Part shown: positions 12,561 to 24,000 of the stretch, in pieces
Layout of the letters: every line of letters begins with the position of its first letter
How positions within the stretch are numbered: the stretch's first letter is position 1
Assembly: GCF_010015445.1 (NCBI RefSeq)
Contig: NC_053134.1
Coordinates: forward strand, 11,751,580-11,815,579
Direction of reading: 5' to 3'
DNA from: Perca fluviatilis
Lineage: Eukaryota > Chordata > Actinopteri > Perciformes > Percidae
Length of the DNA stretch: 64,000 nt
Program-made: the position numbers and the translations under genes
The notes under the pieces: model-generated
What the model was told of the DNA's origin: nothing
Database searches by the model: none
Seen by the model: the letters and a program-made list of their open reading frames with translations, nothing else

Positions 12561-14829
12561 TCATATAGTCGCAATGAATATTTTGCTCAAACAGAAAATA
12601 ATATATTTATTATTATCATTTATTATATTTACAATAAGACAATATGTTACGATGAATCGTTGCATTTCAAGTGTTGCATACGGTAACTAAGCCTGGATGA
12701 ATCGGGAGCTAAACCAGATATCACTGTCACTGTGTCACGAGCCAGAGCATTAAGAGATTGTTGTAGCAACCAACGTAATAATAACTTAGATTAATATAGT
12801 GCATTTCATGAAACCCACGGACAGGGGGACAAGGGAAATGACAATAGTAGGCCAACACAAACACAGACAAAAGGAATATAATATCCACGCTAAATGGAAG
12901 GGGGGTGTAATTTGATGTCTGCTACTGGCGTACAACCACATTGCACATTGTAAAGTTATTATATGAATGAAATACTACATATTACATACCTGAGGTACAA
13001 TTCGGGGTGGGTTTTGAATCATTTACAATCCCCTAATTGTCTCCATCTGTTGAAAGCCCAACCGAGTGTGACTCAGTTTTCGGCCGTCGTCTGTTGCTTT
13101 CCCTTTTAGCTTTTGGTTGTTCTTCGTTTAATGTCCTTCTTTCCTGTGATGGTCCTGACCCAGTATCAGCTATAACTACAACAGATAACTTCTAAAATAA
13201 AATAATTAAAATACAATTAGGCCTATATAAAGAAATCTCCTGCTACACTTTACCTGGCTGGATACAATAACCGAGGCTTTTCTGGTGTTTACACCGAAAT
13301 CTGTGACCTGTCAGAATGTGTTGGGTGAGAGGCACAAACAAAATAGATGTGTGTAATTATACTTATTGCACTGTATTATTTAATTATTTATTTGAATCTG
13401 TATCATTTCTAAATAATAACACACCTCGGAATTAAAAGCTCTGTTCATTTTTTCCAGTATAAATATAGCAACAACCTGTAAATGTTTCATCGAACATAAA
13501 TTAATCACAATGTCGAAATAATTTGTGCTTGGAATCAGATTAAACACAACCTGACAGGAGGAAACCATCTAAAGATTTGGCTCCTACAAGTTACGTTGTT
13601 GTATAGAAGAGTGTGTTTACATTTCCCATGGCTCATCTCTGACTGTGATTGGTTATTCACACGAGGGGTATGAAATCAACCATTGGACGTCTCTGCTTCT
13701 GCATACCAGATTTCACCAAGCAAAGAAGTTATTCTGGGGCTGCCACAAGATTATTTGGATGCTTGTCAAGGCTTTACACTGAAAACCACAACCATTCAAA
13801 CCCTTGACTAAAAACACTGGAGACTTGGTGTACAGCGAGTGGTTTTCTCACAGGTACCGGAGCAGCAATGAACCCCCCAAAGTGGGTTTGACTCATTCAC
13901 AAGTGGCCCTTTGCTACAAAATCAAGGCAACTGCCAAGAAGTATTCCAGTCACTGGCTTTTTGATTTTTCCCATACCATTCTGTGCTGAAAATGAAGCCT
14001 TTCTGCTCATTGTGGATGTGTTGCAAGTTTATGCAGACCATGATGTGATGGCTTAACTATGTAGAGAGTGTGATTAAAAAAAAAAAGAAATGGCTGGCTT
14101 TTCAAGAGCAGCTCAACCCACACATAAAAGCAGCATCCACAAAAATGTTATGAGGTTATTGGTTAAATGGATATCACAATAGCCTAGGAATAACTGTCAG
14201 ACTATAAATAAGAGCATAATATCATCACTACTATTGCATCGTATAATGAACATAACAACTAACAAACAGATAACCTACTGAAGGCAAACAATGTGGGTGT
14301 AATTAAAATTGCGGAAACTCAAAGACTTGTTATATTGTCCTGGTTTTATGGGTTTTGGGGAAGAAATGTTTTTTTTTTTTGCTCGGGCCAGAAAAAATAG
14401 TGCATCAGATATAGATTAGTTTACTCCTCGGATAAGCAAGCTGTCCTGTTGTATCTTTTAAGGCGCCTAAAAAATGCCCCAAAAATAAAAGTAAACATTC
14501 CTCATATCCACAAAAATGATGGGATCAGACAGGCATGTGAACAAAAAGTATAATTAAATTCTGGGGAAACTTTGGAAGCATTTAATTAATTGAGCATTGG
14601 GGCATCAGGTAATTAGACATTCATTACGGGAAAAACAATACTTATTCTCTTACAATAAAAAAAAAGAGGTACATCATATTATATATTCATATTTTTTTTC
14701 TTGGTATTCTTATAACTGAAATGTTATGATGAGTAAGGACAGAGAAGTTCTGTTACTCTTTGACATCTAAGAATTCATGTGAATAAGCATTCTTGCAGAA
14801 GAGCCATTGTCCAAAAAAGAAAAGATAGC
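12561..14829. other. Non-coding stretch with possible old repeat remnants
   Basis: A stretch at about 12,786-12,835 (AATATAGTGCATTTCATGAA and the following ACCC-rich bases) resembles a decayed teleost interspersed repeat. No gene is visible. Confidence 0.4.
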
Positions 14830-14888
14830 GTGAGCAGATTTTTGTAATGAGAGTGTAAATGGACCTGTCATTGCAAAAATCTGCTCAC
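14830..14888. repeat. 59-nt near-perfect hairpin
   Basis: The left arm begins GTGAGCAGATTTTTG and the right arm ends CAAAAATCTGCTCAC. Over 24 paired positions there are 22 Watson-Crick pairs, one G-U pair (845/873, read as + strand RNA) and one G-G mismatch (851/867), around an 11-nt loop (854-864). Pairing stops sharply outside the arms. It could be a tiny inverted-repeat transposon remnant or a transcribed small-RNA hairpin. The stem is shorter than in most microRNA precursors. Confidence 0.85.
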
Positions 14889-17800
14889 AGTACTACAAAA
14901 ATGGCTTTGAGGGAACTCTGCATATTCTCGTCAATAACAATTTTTTTTTTATATATATATATTGGAAGAGTTGAGAGTAATCCTGTTGTGGTGGCAAATT
15001 TTATTTTAACCATTTGTTTAATGATATTAACCATTGGTTTGATTCTTTTATAACGCCACAAGATTTAGCTTCTTCATGTGTAGATTCAAAAGGCTCCAAG
15101 TGAAATAGTTGGCAACCGTGAACTATAGCCCAGTAGAGTTATTTAGTTCTACTAGCCTGAACCTTCTCACATTGTTGTCTTTTGCTTAGATAGAAGTGGA
15201 GAAGGCCGATGACTGTTTACGACAGTGAGAACTACGTAGGTTTCTGTCTCCTGAGATAAACTGTTGTTTAGGCTAATGTTAGGAACCGAGAGCAAAGGGG
15301 AAGGTGAGACAATGGTTTGACTTTTCATGATGTCCTCTTTTCAACTATGGCCATACTAGAAGATACATTTAGAGGGGTGGCTTAACAGAGTTTCTTCACT
15401 ATATGATGTTTGGATGTTTAGACTTTAGGTTAGAAAGACATTTTCAGTTGTGCTGCGTGTACCTTTGAAACTGTGTTTTCTCCATTTGCAAATGTAAATA
15501 AATACTCAAAGACCAAACTTTGGTTTAATTCTCAAACAGTCGTTATTCGTTTTGATTTTATCATGAATATCACTAACCCTGCTGCTTCAAGGAAAACTTC
15601 CACAACACTGTCTACATAGGGTCAGTTCATTGCCACATATCAGTTACTGGTTATTGAATGGCCCTTGATAGGACTGTTTTTCACATTTAAGCTAGTGCCT
15701 TTCACAGTTTAAATTCTGGGTTGGAGATGATAAGGTACCCTTTAAGGAGTTTATATGTGTTTCTTAAAGATTGAGAAGTCCACAGACAAAACCCAGCATC
15801 AAAGATAACAACTGAAAAACCGCATCTGCACAAGTGATTGATACATAAACTCAGGCTGAGTTCTCAGTTGATTCCGGTTTCTCTGTTTCTGCTATTTAAG
15901 CTATAAAGCTATAAAGCATGGCATCCAGTCGCACTAAGCCTGCTGGACATGCATTGTCTCTTCATAAAGTAAGCGCAAAATGACATTTTAAAGCGTGTCT
16001 TTGTCTTACACTGGTTAACTTGTATCTTTGTAGATGTTGAAACATGAAGCACATTATTATGCTCCACTTACTAACACTGATCCCCTGCCCCATCAGCCAA
16101 AACCACTAATTGGGCTACCACAAACACTCTTGCCAGCTTCCCAAAAACTAGCAACGAGCTGAACCTCTGAAAGTAATTCTGCCAAACAAGGACAACAGCC
16201 AACAATGTGTAGTTGCTGTCAGACGTTATTGAAATTATCTGTCTACAAATTACTTTGCGGGCTCATGGTAATGTGAGGCCTCAAGCATAGGGGGTGGGGA
16301 GCGGCATATTCAAGTCTCATGGATAATGTAGAGTTGGTCTGAGCCCAGGAAAGCATCATCACAGTTCAGATGATCGCTCTGCAATCCTAACCGCTGACAT
16401 AGAGGAAAGACGCATCACTGCAAAACACCGGATACACAGCCACAGCTCTCATATCAGATTCCTTACATAGTTTGTGTTATTGAAACATGGCCAGATGGAA
16501 ATGATACAGCCGGTCCTTTGTCATGATTTAGGATGGATTTACACTGAATTTTTGATTTATTTTCAGGCTGTGAACATCCAACCAGCATTGACGTCAACAT
16601 TTAATAGTCCTCCTACTGACAGTATTTTGTCCTTGCGGGTTTATCAAACTGACACAGTAAAAAGTTTCTAAATCCAAAGCTGGAGGCCTAACAAGTATTA
16701 ATATAGAAATCTACACTATGTGACGTGTTCACTGACATGTCAACACCTGTGTCATCAGCAAGTCAGCAGGTGTTTGCCCCGTCTGTTCCCAACAAAAGAA
16801 GACCAGCACTTTTCTCCCACCAAAGACACTGACCTACAGTTAAAGTTCAACTGTCCTCCGCCCTTAAGGCAGTTAAGGTCGGACAAGTAGGGCACAAGTG
16901 GCAAAGTAATCACAATAAAGTAAGAACGGAGTCGGAGGGAGGAGGGAAGACACGAGAGAAGAGCTGGTGTCTCCTCAGACAAACAGGGTCATTAGCACTT
17001 TCAGAGGGAGTCCCAGCAGGTGGTCAGCACTTTTGGAGTTTGATCTCAGTGAGAGTGTCTGAAGCCATGAAATGTGGGGGCAAACCCAAACCATGGGGAA
17101 GGGCACAAATGGTAGAGCGATCACAGGGCTGCAAGCGGAGCTCCACTTTAAAAGGGGTCAGATGGCTTTTTCATCTCTGCTAAAGGCGCTCGGCTAAAGT
17201 GACGTGATGCACAAAGGACAGGCACTGTGTTGATTGACAGACACTGGAGGACGAGGTTAATGCTATTCTGCATACATCCATACAACCTGAACAAAAGGAC
17301 AACAAAGCAGATATAACAAAAAGAAAGTGGAGCAAGTTTCTGAGTTATCTTTCGAGACAGGAGGATGAGAAATTGGACACAGATTAAGTGATGGATGCTA
17401 AACTGTCAGTTCTAATAGGCAGCAAGGCAGTAGCACTGTACTGCTGCTTCAGGAGTCCAGGGGAGAACAGTGCAATGATCAACACAAGGGAGCCAATTAA
17501 AAAACTGTCTTTGGCAGCCAACTGCATTAAACTGACCCTCATGTGACGCTGGAAACACATCAGATTCCAGAGAGGGCTTTTTATTTTATTTTTATTTTCT
17601 GCAAAAACCTACCCAGCAATTTCAGTCTTCACACTACAGGCTACTATCGATCTGTGGTCTCCTGTTAAATCACTGAGCCTCCACTTTAATTATTTCTAAC
17701 TGTCTGGCTGCAGGAGAGTCTGGTTTCAGCCCTTGTTATGGTGCTGACATCATTTCCTCCTCTGATAAGATGGAGAGCCAAATGACAAGGTCACTGAGGT

Positions 17801-20254
17801 GGAGGAGGTGAGGCTTCAGTCTATTCTAAAGATAACACGTTTCGGCGAAGGTTTCTATATACTGTTGCCTGCAGAGATAAAACACTGAGGCTGCTTTTTT
17901 TTTTTTTACTCTGCGATTGAATTTGTCTCAGTTCTCTGAGTTAGGTTGTTTTTCTCCCACTAATTGGAGAGAAGACTCACAGACGGATGCAGGAGATAGC
18001 TGGAACTAAGGAAGGTCACTGATATGAAGTTCCTTTTCTTCTTTCAAATGCTTTGAAATGGTTTCAAAAGCGGTGTGTTTTGTTTAAAAAGAAAATCCCA
18101 TGAGACAGCAAGGCGTTTTTGAACTGGGAGAAATCTGCCAGGTGACCATAGGTAGGCAGCAAACATGTTGGCAAAAGAGACTTGTTCTAAATACGGTACA
18201 GTTATTTCTGTATGGGAACTTCGACACTGAAAGAGCAATTATGCTGGAAGCAACTAATTATACGTTGAGCAATCAATCCTATGCCAATCAAAGCAAAGTC
18301 ACGACAAACAAACAGCTTTTCAACTTGTGATTACAATGCTTTCACAGAGCAAAAACATTCAAACAATTCCTGCACCTTCAGTAATGAATGAAAGTATGCC
18401 ACACATGGAAAACACATCAGAGACAATCCAAAACATGTGGACGGGCCCTCACAAGATAGTGCTCGTTGAACCCAGACAAAAAATGTTGTCTACAAAGCTG
18501 CTGTATCCTCACTCTGAAATACTGTCTGTGTGAACACCATCTAAAAATTGTAGTGTCTCTACAGTAGAAGAAACATTAGCAGACTTGGTGACAGAGATAG
18601 TGAGTGCAGAGTGTCAAAGATGTTTGAGTGCGTCCATCCGACCCTGCGTCGCAACCGCCAGGAAGGGCGAGGCCGTCTGGAAATAGCACTTCCCAACAAG
18701 CCTTTGGTGTCTCCTCGTTTTACACTCATATGCCTGACTGTTCCACCTGACTGACATTCACAGAGTGTTAATATACACTCACTGAAACAAATAAAAGCTC
18801 AGTGAGCTACTGAGCGGGTCATGAGTTTAAGGTCTTGTGGTTTTTACCATGGAGGTGCCACAGTCAGTCATCCTTGTCTTCTGGCAGAGGTGATTCCCTG
18901 CATTGCTGTGGTTCGCCAGCAGCAGAAAGCAGCCGGTTCATCTATCACCATCCCTACCCCACGGACTTCCACTGTCATGTTGTAACATCTGTCCAGCACC
19001 ATGCCAAATATATTAAAGAATGATAGTTTGTCACATCTGCAGCATTTATAATAACTGTAGCTCATCTGTTTGAAGAGCAGTATATGAAACACATGTCTGT
19101 CATTCAACCCCCAGAAACGAGGAGAGTTACAACGTGCTGCTAAAGAGCTGGGATCAGTTGAGTTAAAATTCTGCTTCAATGAACACTTCCTGCAACCAAC
19201 ACAAAAATACCCATGGGTCACCCAAAAGGGGGCCAATGCTACTAAACCTAGTGGTATGGAAGGAGGAGCTCAAGGTTCAATAGGCCAAAGGGCCACTGTC
19301 AATCGACACATCTGTCAGGAAATAGTTTCTGTCCTTACATCTTCATCTGGTGTTTTGGGTTATGAGGTTCTCTGGTACAGTGGAAATACAAACAGAGCTC
19401 ACATGCAACTCATTGGAATCCAAACAAAGATTTACGTGGTCGCCGCTCCATCAAAGAGGCTCTCAACCACCAGTTATAAAGATAAAAAATTTGGAGAGAT
19501 TGATGTTTGGTAAACATGCATGCAAATATGTCCAGCAGACCCTTTCAATTGCTGACCACACTGGACTGAAATGAGTGAGCCTGAAATGAATTTCAAGATC
19601 CCAGTCCAGATAAATCAAAACTGTTCTGCAGCCATCTGGTTGGTGACCTTGTGCTTTTGGTCAAAATATTAGGACATGGGGTTTTAATAATGTGCATCAA
19701 TCTCTGGTTAGGATTTTACAATGATGGTCTGTGGGTGGCGGGAAACTTCTCGCCACACACTATTTTGGGATTGGTCTGAGACACTGGGCAGACAGAGTCA
19801 TCTTTCCAGTTGGGGGAATGTCAGGCCGCCCGGGTGAATTCCTTTCCCCTAGTTTGGAGAACGACCCCCTGCCCTTTGCCCCACAAATCTTCAGGTCCAC
19901 AGGTCTTTACTTTACTTTTGGAGTCCAAGATGGCTGTCCATTGGTGTCATGGCCCTTTGGAAGAGAAGAAAGGGAGGCCCTCCTATTCTCAGTCACGTCC
20001 ACGTGTGATTCTTTAAACAGGAACCTGCTGCGCTGCCAATGGGATGCTCGTTTGTCATGTTGCCCCCTGCTGTTGACAACATGAGTCCAAATATGGTAGG
20101 GTATTTATTTTTCCAAAGCGAACTCCAAAGTGAGCTCCATCAGCTCAATTCCAGGAGCAAGGCATTTATAAATGTTCATCAAAGCTGCCAACATCTATTG
20201 GCTTGATCCTTTTAGATATGTCTAATGTTTAAAACAAATACTTGGAAGTTAGAT
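14889..20254. other. Non-coding stretch, no gene recognised
   Basis: Single-copy-looking DNA with short scattered open frames. The longest frames around 19.7-20.1 kb show no domain, start context or splice structure. A Pbx-Meis-type motif near 17.23 kb is listed separately. Confidence 0.55.
17231..17240 (+). promoter_or_regulatory. Pbx-Meis/Prep composite motif TGATTGACAG
   Basis: This is an exact match to the decamer bound by Pbx with Meis/Prep homeodomain proteins. One exact 10-mer is only modest evidence, but it lies in gene-free DNA beside a motif-rich stretch. The target gene is unknown. Confidence 0.3.
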
Positions 20255-20300
20255 GAGAGATAAGACAGAATTGTATTCATCCCAAGGGAAATAGCCCGTT
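20255..20300 (-). mobile_element. Retroposon 3'-tail remnant
   Basis: The bases GATAAGACAGAATTGTATTC followed by ATCCCAAGGGAAAT are, in reverse, like the TTTCCCTTGGG...TCTTATC tail common to fish retroposons. The same tail type is seen forward at 59,190-59,232. Only the tail is recognisable. Confidence 0.4.
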
Positions 20301-20924
20301 CCTCCACGCGACAGGCGGAAATACTGTCCACTATACTAACGAGGAAAGGCTGCCTCATGCGCGGTGAAGGGTGATATATTTCACAACAAGACAGCGAGTT
20401 TTGGAGAACCTAAACCACCTTTACAATTGTTGTTGATTAAGTTTTTTCTGTCAGTCGACTCAGCAACTCCATATGATTATTAGCACTATATGGAAGAAAT
20501 CAGTGCACAATCAACCCTGCTCTTGCTTATATTACTGATGTTGCACATTATGTTGTCATGATGGGGCTTCATAAATCATGTGAGGAATAATAAAAACATA
20601 GCAACAAATACCAACAGAAAACAATTCAGGCAAAATACATTTCACAAACACTTACACTTTTGTTCAGAAATGAAATCTGCTTTGCTTTTTTTTGCATTAC
20701 CTCCCCTCGCTGTTGTAGACATGTATATTTATCAACCTCTATCAATCTTTTGCTTTTTGCCTATACCCTACTCTTCCTCTCAATTCAACTCCTGCAATCC
20801 CTCCCACTCACGCCCACTCATTCTATCACCGTGTCTCCATCTCTCTCTGTCCCTCACATGCTGCTGCAGTCAAGAGGATGAAATCACTCCATCAGTGAGT
20901 GGAGCCTCCACTGTCACTGGCATC

Positions 20925-21025
20925 AGACAGCTCCAGAGAAGGCCGTAATTAAACAACTCAAGCTCTGGTAATTACCCCACAGTGGCCCTAATTACCCCAT
21001 TCTCAGGGTGATTACAGCCTACAGG
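20925..21025. promoter_or_regulatory. Homeodomain-motif cluster, candidate enhancer
   Basis: TAATTA cores are packed into about 75 bases: GTAATTAAAC at 20945, two identical TAATTACCCCA copies at 20969-20979 and 20989-20999 (start-to-start exactly 20 bp), then TGATTACAG at 21009-21017. TAATTA is the core of many homeodomain proteins, and GGTAATTA/TGATTACA are paired- or bicoid-class variants. The same-face spacing and the surrounding non-repetitive, moderately G+C sequence look like a conserved enhancer. No expression evidence is available. Confidence 0.35.
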
Positions 21026-21039
21026 GGGAGGGGATCAAC

Positions 21040-24000
21040 TACAAAAAGCCCTCCCTGTCTGGGTGAAAGGGGATAGGAATGATGGCAGCAGGGAAATGTG
21101 TGGGCCTTTAATCCAGTCTCACTGTGGAAATGGAGGAAATGAGCAGGTACATTGAGACAAAAGGGCTATCTTGCTTTTGAAGTGTTGAGGTGACAGAACA
21201 GTATGTGCACCGAAAAAGGTTTTGTGCCCCTCATACAGAGATTACAACTGCAACAAGAACCGAAACAAGATTGAATTGACATTGTTCACACTAATGTACA
21301 TTACACCTTGAAACTTTGCCAAAAGGTTACAGTCTATCGCGTCCATCATGCTGTGTTCAGGAGTGTATCTTACACAGATCAGCGCATCTCCTCTCTGTCT
21401 CAGCATTTTTAATACAAGAGGGGCTTTGCTGCTCTAAGCATATCGCTCTCATCCTCTCTCTCCTTCCCCCCCTGAGGACATGCTGACTGGGGGAGGGATC
21501 GATGCTCCGCTCCAGCAGACACTGGTGTGTCGATTCAGCACCAGGCCAGAGGGACAAGGTAAAAGGGAAAGAATAAAGTGACATCTCGACTTACTATCAA
21601 GAACTTGTGGTATCCTTTGTGAAGGTGAGTCATTTTATTGCTAACAGGGACCCTTGGGACCACCACAGACTGGTATCGTCCTTTAGTGGAACAATGCAGT
21701 AAGGTGAGCCATGGCGGGACACATGCTGCATCACAGAGACAAATGTGCCCAACCCTTTTAGTGTGGATGATTAAGCATAAATCTACCTTTTAAGAGTTTT
21801 TTTTTTTCGTTAACTGGCAATACTGACAAATATACAGTATGCTCAATGTTTGCCTACTAATCTTGACCACCTACCAACCAATTCCCAATAATAATTTAGA
21901 CACCCTTATTTTGGTCCTTGTTTTGTTTGTATTACGTTGGCACATCCCCGTCAATGGTTGCATGCTATTCCACTGATCTACAGGTGGTGGTAATGCTCAA
22001 AGAAATGAGAGCAATGTGTAAACAAAGGCAGGAAAAAGGAAGACTGCAAGTTAGTTACCATGTGTGTAAAAAATGTGGGTTTCCATCTTTTAGGACAAAT
22101 CTGCTTTGCAAATGTTTTATAACAAAGAAAATAGATTTGTTTGACCACAGGGACCCACAATGCATGAGGTGAGCAACACTGAATCCAAACAGAAACGTTG
22201 TTTAAAAGAGAACTTGACAGGGCACCTTAAAGTAACTGTTAATACAAACACGTCCTGCTATTGCTTCTTATTAAAAGAGTTTTACAGGCAAACCACTGTA
22301 ACTGTAATGCTTTAACTGTGAAGCAGCAACAGATGAAGCCTAAGACAACGTTTGTAGTAACGGTGCAGACAGTTGAGAAATGACAGGAAATAAGAGGAGA
22401 GAGAGAGGGAGATGGAGAATGACATGCAACAAAAGTCCACAACTAGACAAATACCAAGGACGCTGCAGTTCATGGACGCCGCCTTGAACACTAGGTCATC
22501 TCAAGTTTAACATGTTGTGCTATTTCCCTTCTGTGAAAAATCATTCTCAGTGTGCCCATATCACAGGCTCTGACCATAGTGGCTCTTGATGTACAGTAGC
22601 AAAGTTCAGATAGCCCAACTCCCACTCATTGTAATACAACACCCAGCCTGTCAACAAACCATATGGCCCAACGTCAGTCTAGAGGAGTTTTATTTCGACC
22701 AGATTAGACCAGAAATACAATTACATTTCATTAAACCGCATTGAACACGATGCAAGAACACGCCCAACACCTTGCAGCCATTTGTAGGCATAATGGGGAT
22801 TTGTTTTGTCAAAGCAACAAAACAACATCATTAGCATGCATTTGGCATTTTTTATACGTGTGCTGGAGGATCAGACTAAGACATCTGCTGTGTGTTGAGT
22901 GAGTGAGGAGGCCCATTTGAGTTAGCGTGCTGGGGATCCTGATTGATGTCGCACACAGCGGAAAGTCCCGGCGGTCCCATTAGCAGCTACAGTCTGCATT
23001 ACTGTCACATTCGTCAGCCATGATAGAGGACTGCTCCGCCGCCAAAGCCATCAGTAACCTGCCCCGTCTATGAAACGACACACAGGGACAAATGAATCGA
23101 ATGCAGCATTTCCCAGACGAACACTGGTTGAAACCAGAGACACACTATGCTTTAATGCAGCCCTCAGCCCTTGTGAAATTTCTCCCATTTCCAGCGGCGC
23201 GCATTTGGCATTCATCAAAATCGATATCACCTTTCATGGTCGCTGTTGCCTCTGTGGGCCATTCTCAGTCATAACAATTCACCTGGGATTAATATAAGAG
23301 GAATGCTTCAAAATATTTACATGACAACACAATATGATATTATGTACGTACAGAAGGCTCAGTGCTTTGTTTGGTGAGAATGGTCCAGATGCAAGATTTC
23401 ATTACTTTCTTTTTCTCTTGGGTGAGTAATAATATTGGCCTTATTCACAGGTGCAACACGGATAAGATATGAATCACCACACAAGTGGTGCTTCAAAGGT
23501 CACTCCAACATATACAGTATATGTCTGCTGCACAAGAGTATGCTGCCCTAACTACAAAAAAAGTTATACAAAGAAAACATGTCACTGTTCAACTTTCCCA
23601 ATTGGCAATTCCCATAGCCTCTGGCATGTCTGCATTAACCACAAAGCTCTTAGGACCATGCCGAATGTCATAAAACTCAGATCAAATGTCTCTGGCTGTT
23701 TAAACAGCTCTGTGTTCGACTACACAAGACAATACAGTAAAACAAAAAGCTTCTTGTGCCCAACTAGTGTGTCTCTTACCCCCAAAACAATTAGCTTCAT
23801 ACATGACAACAGCACTCGGATGTGCTTGTAAAAAAAATAATTTACGCTTTCAATCTGATTACCCTGATCCCTCCTGCAGCCCAAAGGCTTCCAACTCACA
23901 ATGGAGTTGTTTGTAGAGAGCTGGGGATCTTAGTTGACATAATGGTGATGAATATGCAATTCAACAAACACAAACAAGGATGGATATTTAGAATTCCACA

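Noticed and set aside
19731..20084. 117-codon open frame on the plus strand
   Set aside because: The peptide has no family resemblance, lacks splice signals and overlaps another equally open frame.
23469..23831. 120-codon open frame on the plus strand
   Set aside because: Two overlapping open frames in A+T-rich DNA, with Cys/Thr/Ser-rich, unrecognisable peptides and no splice structure.
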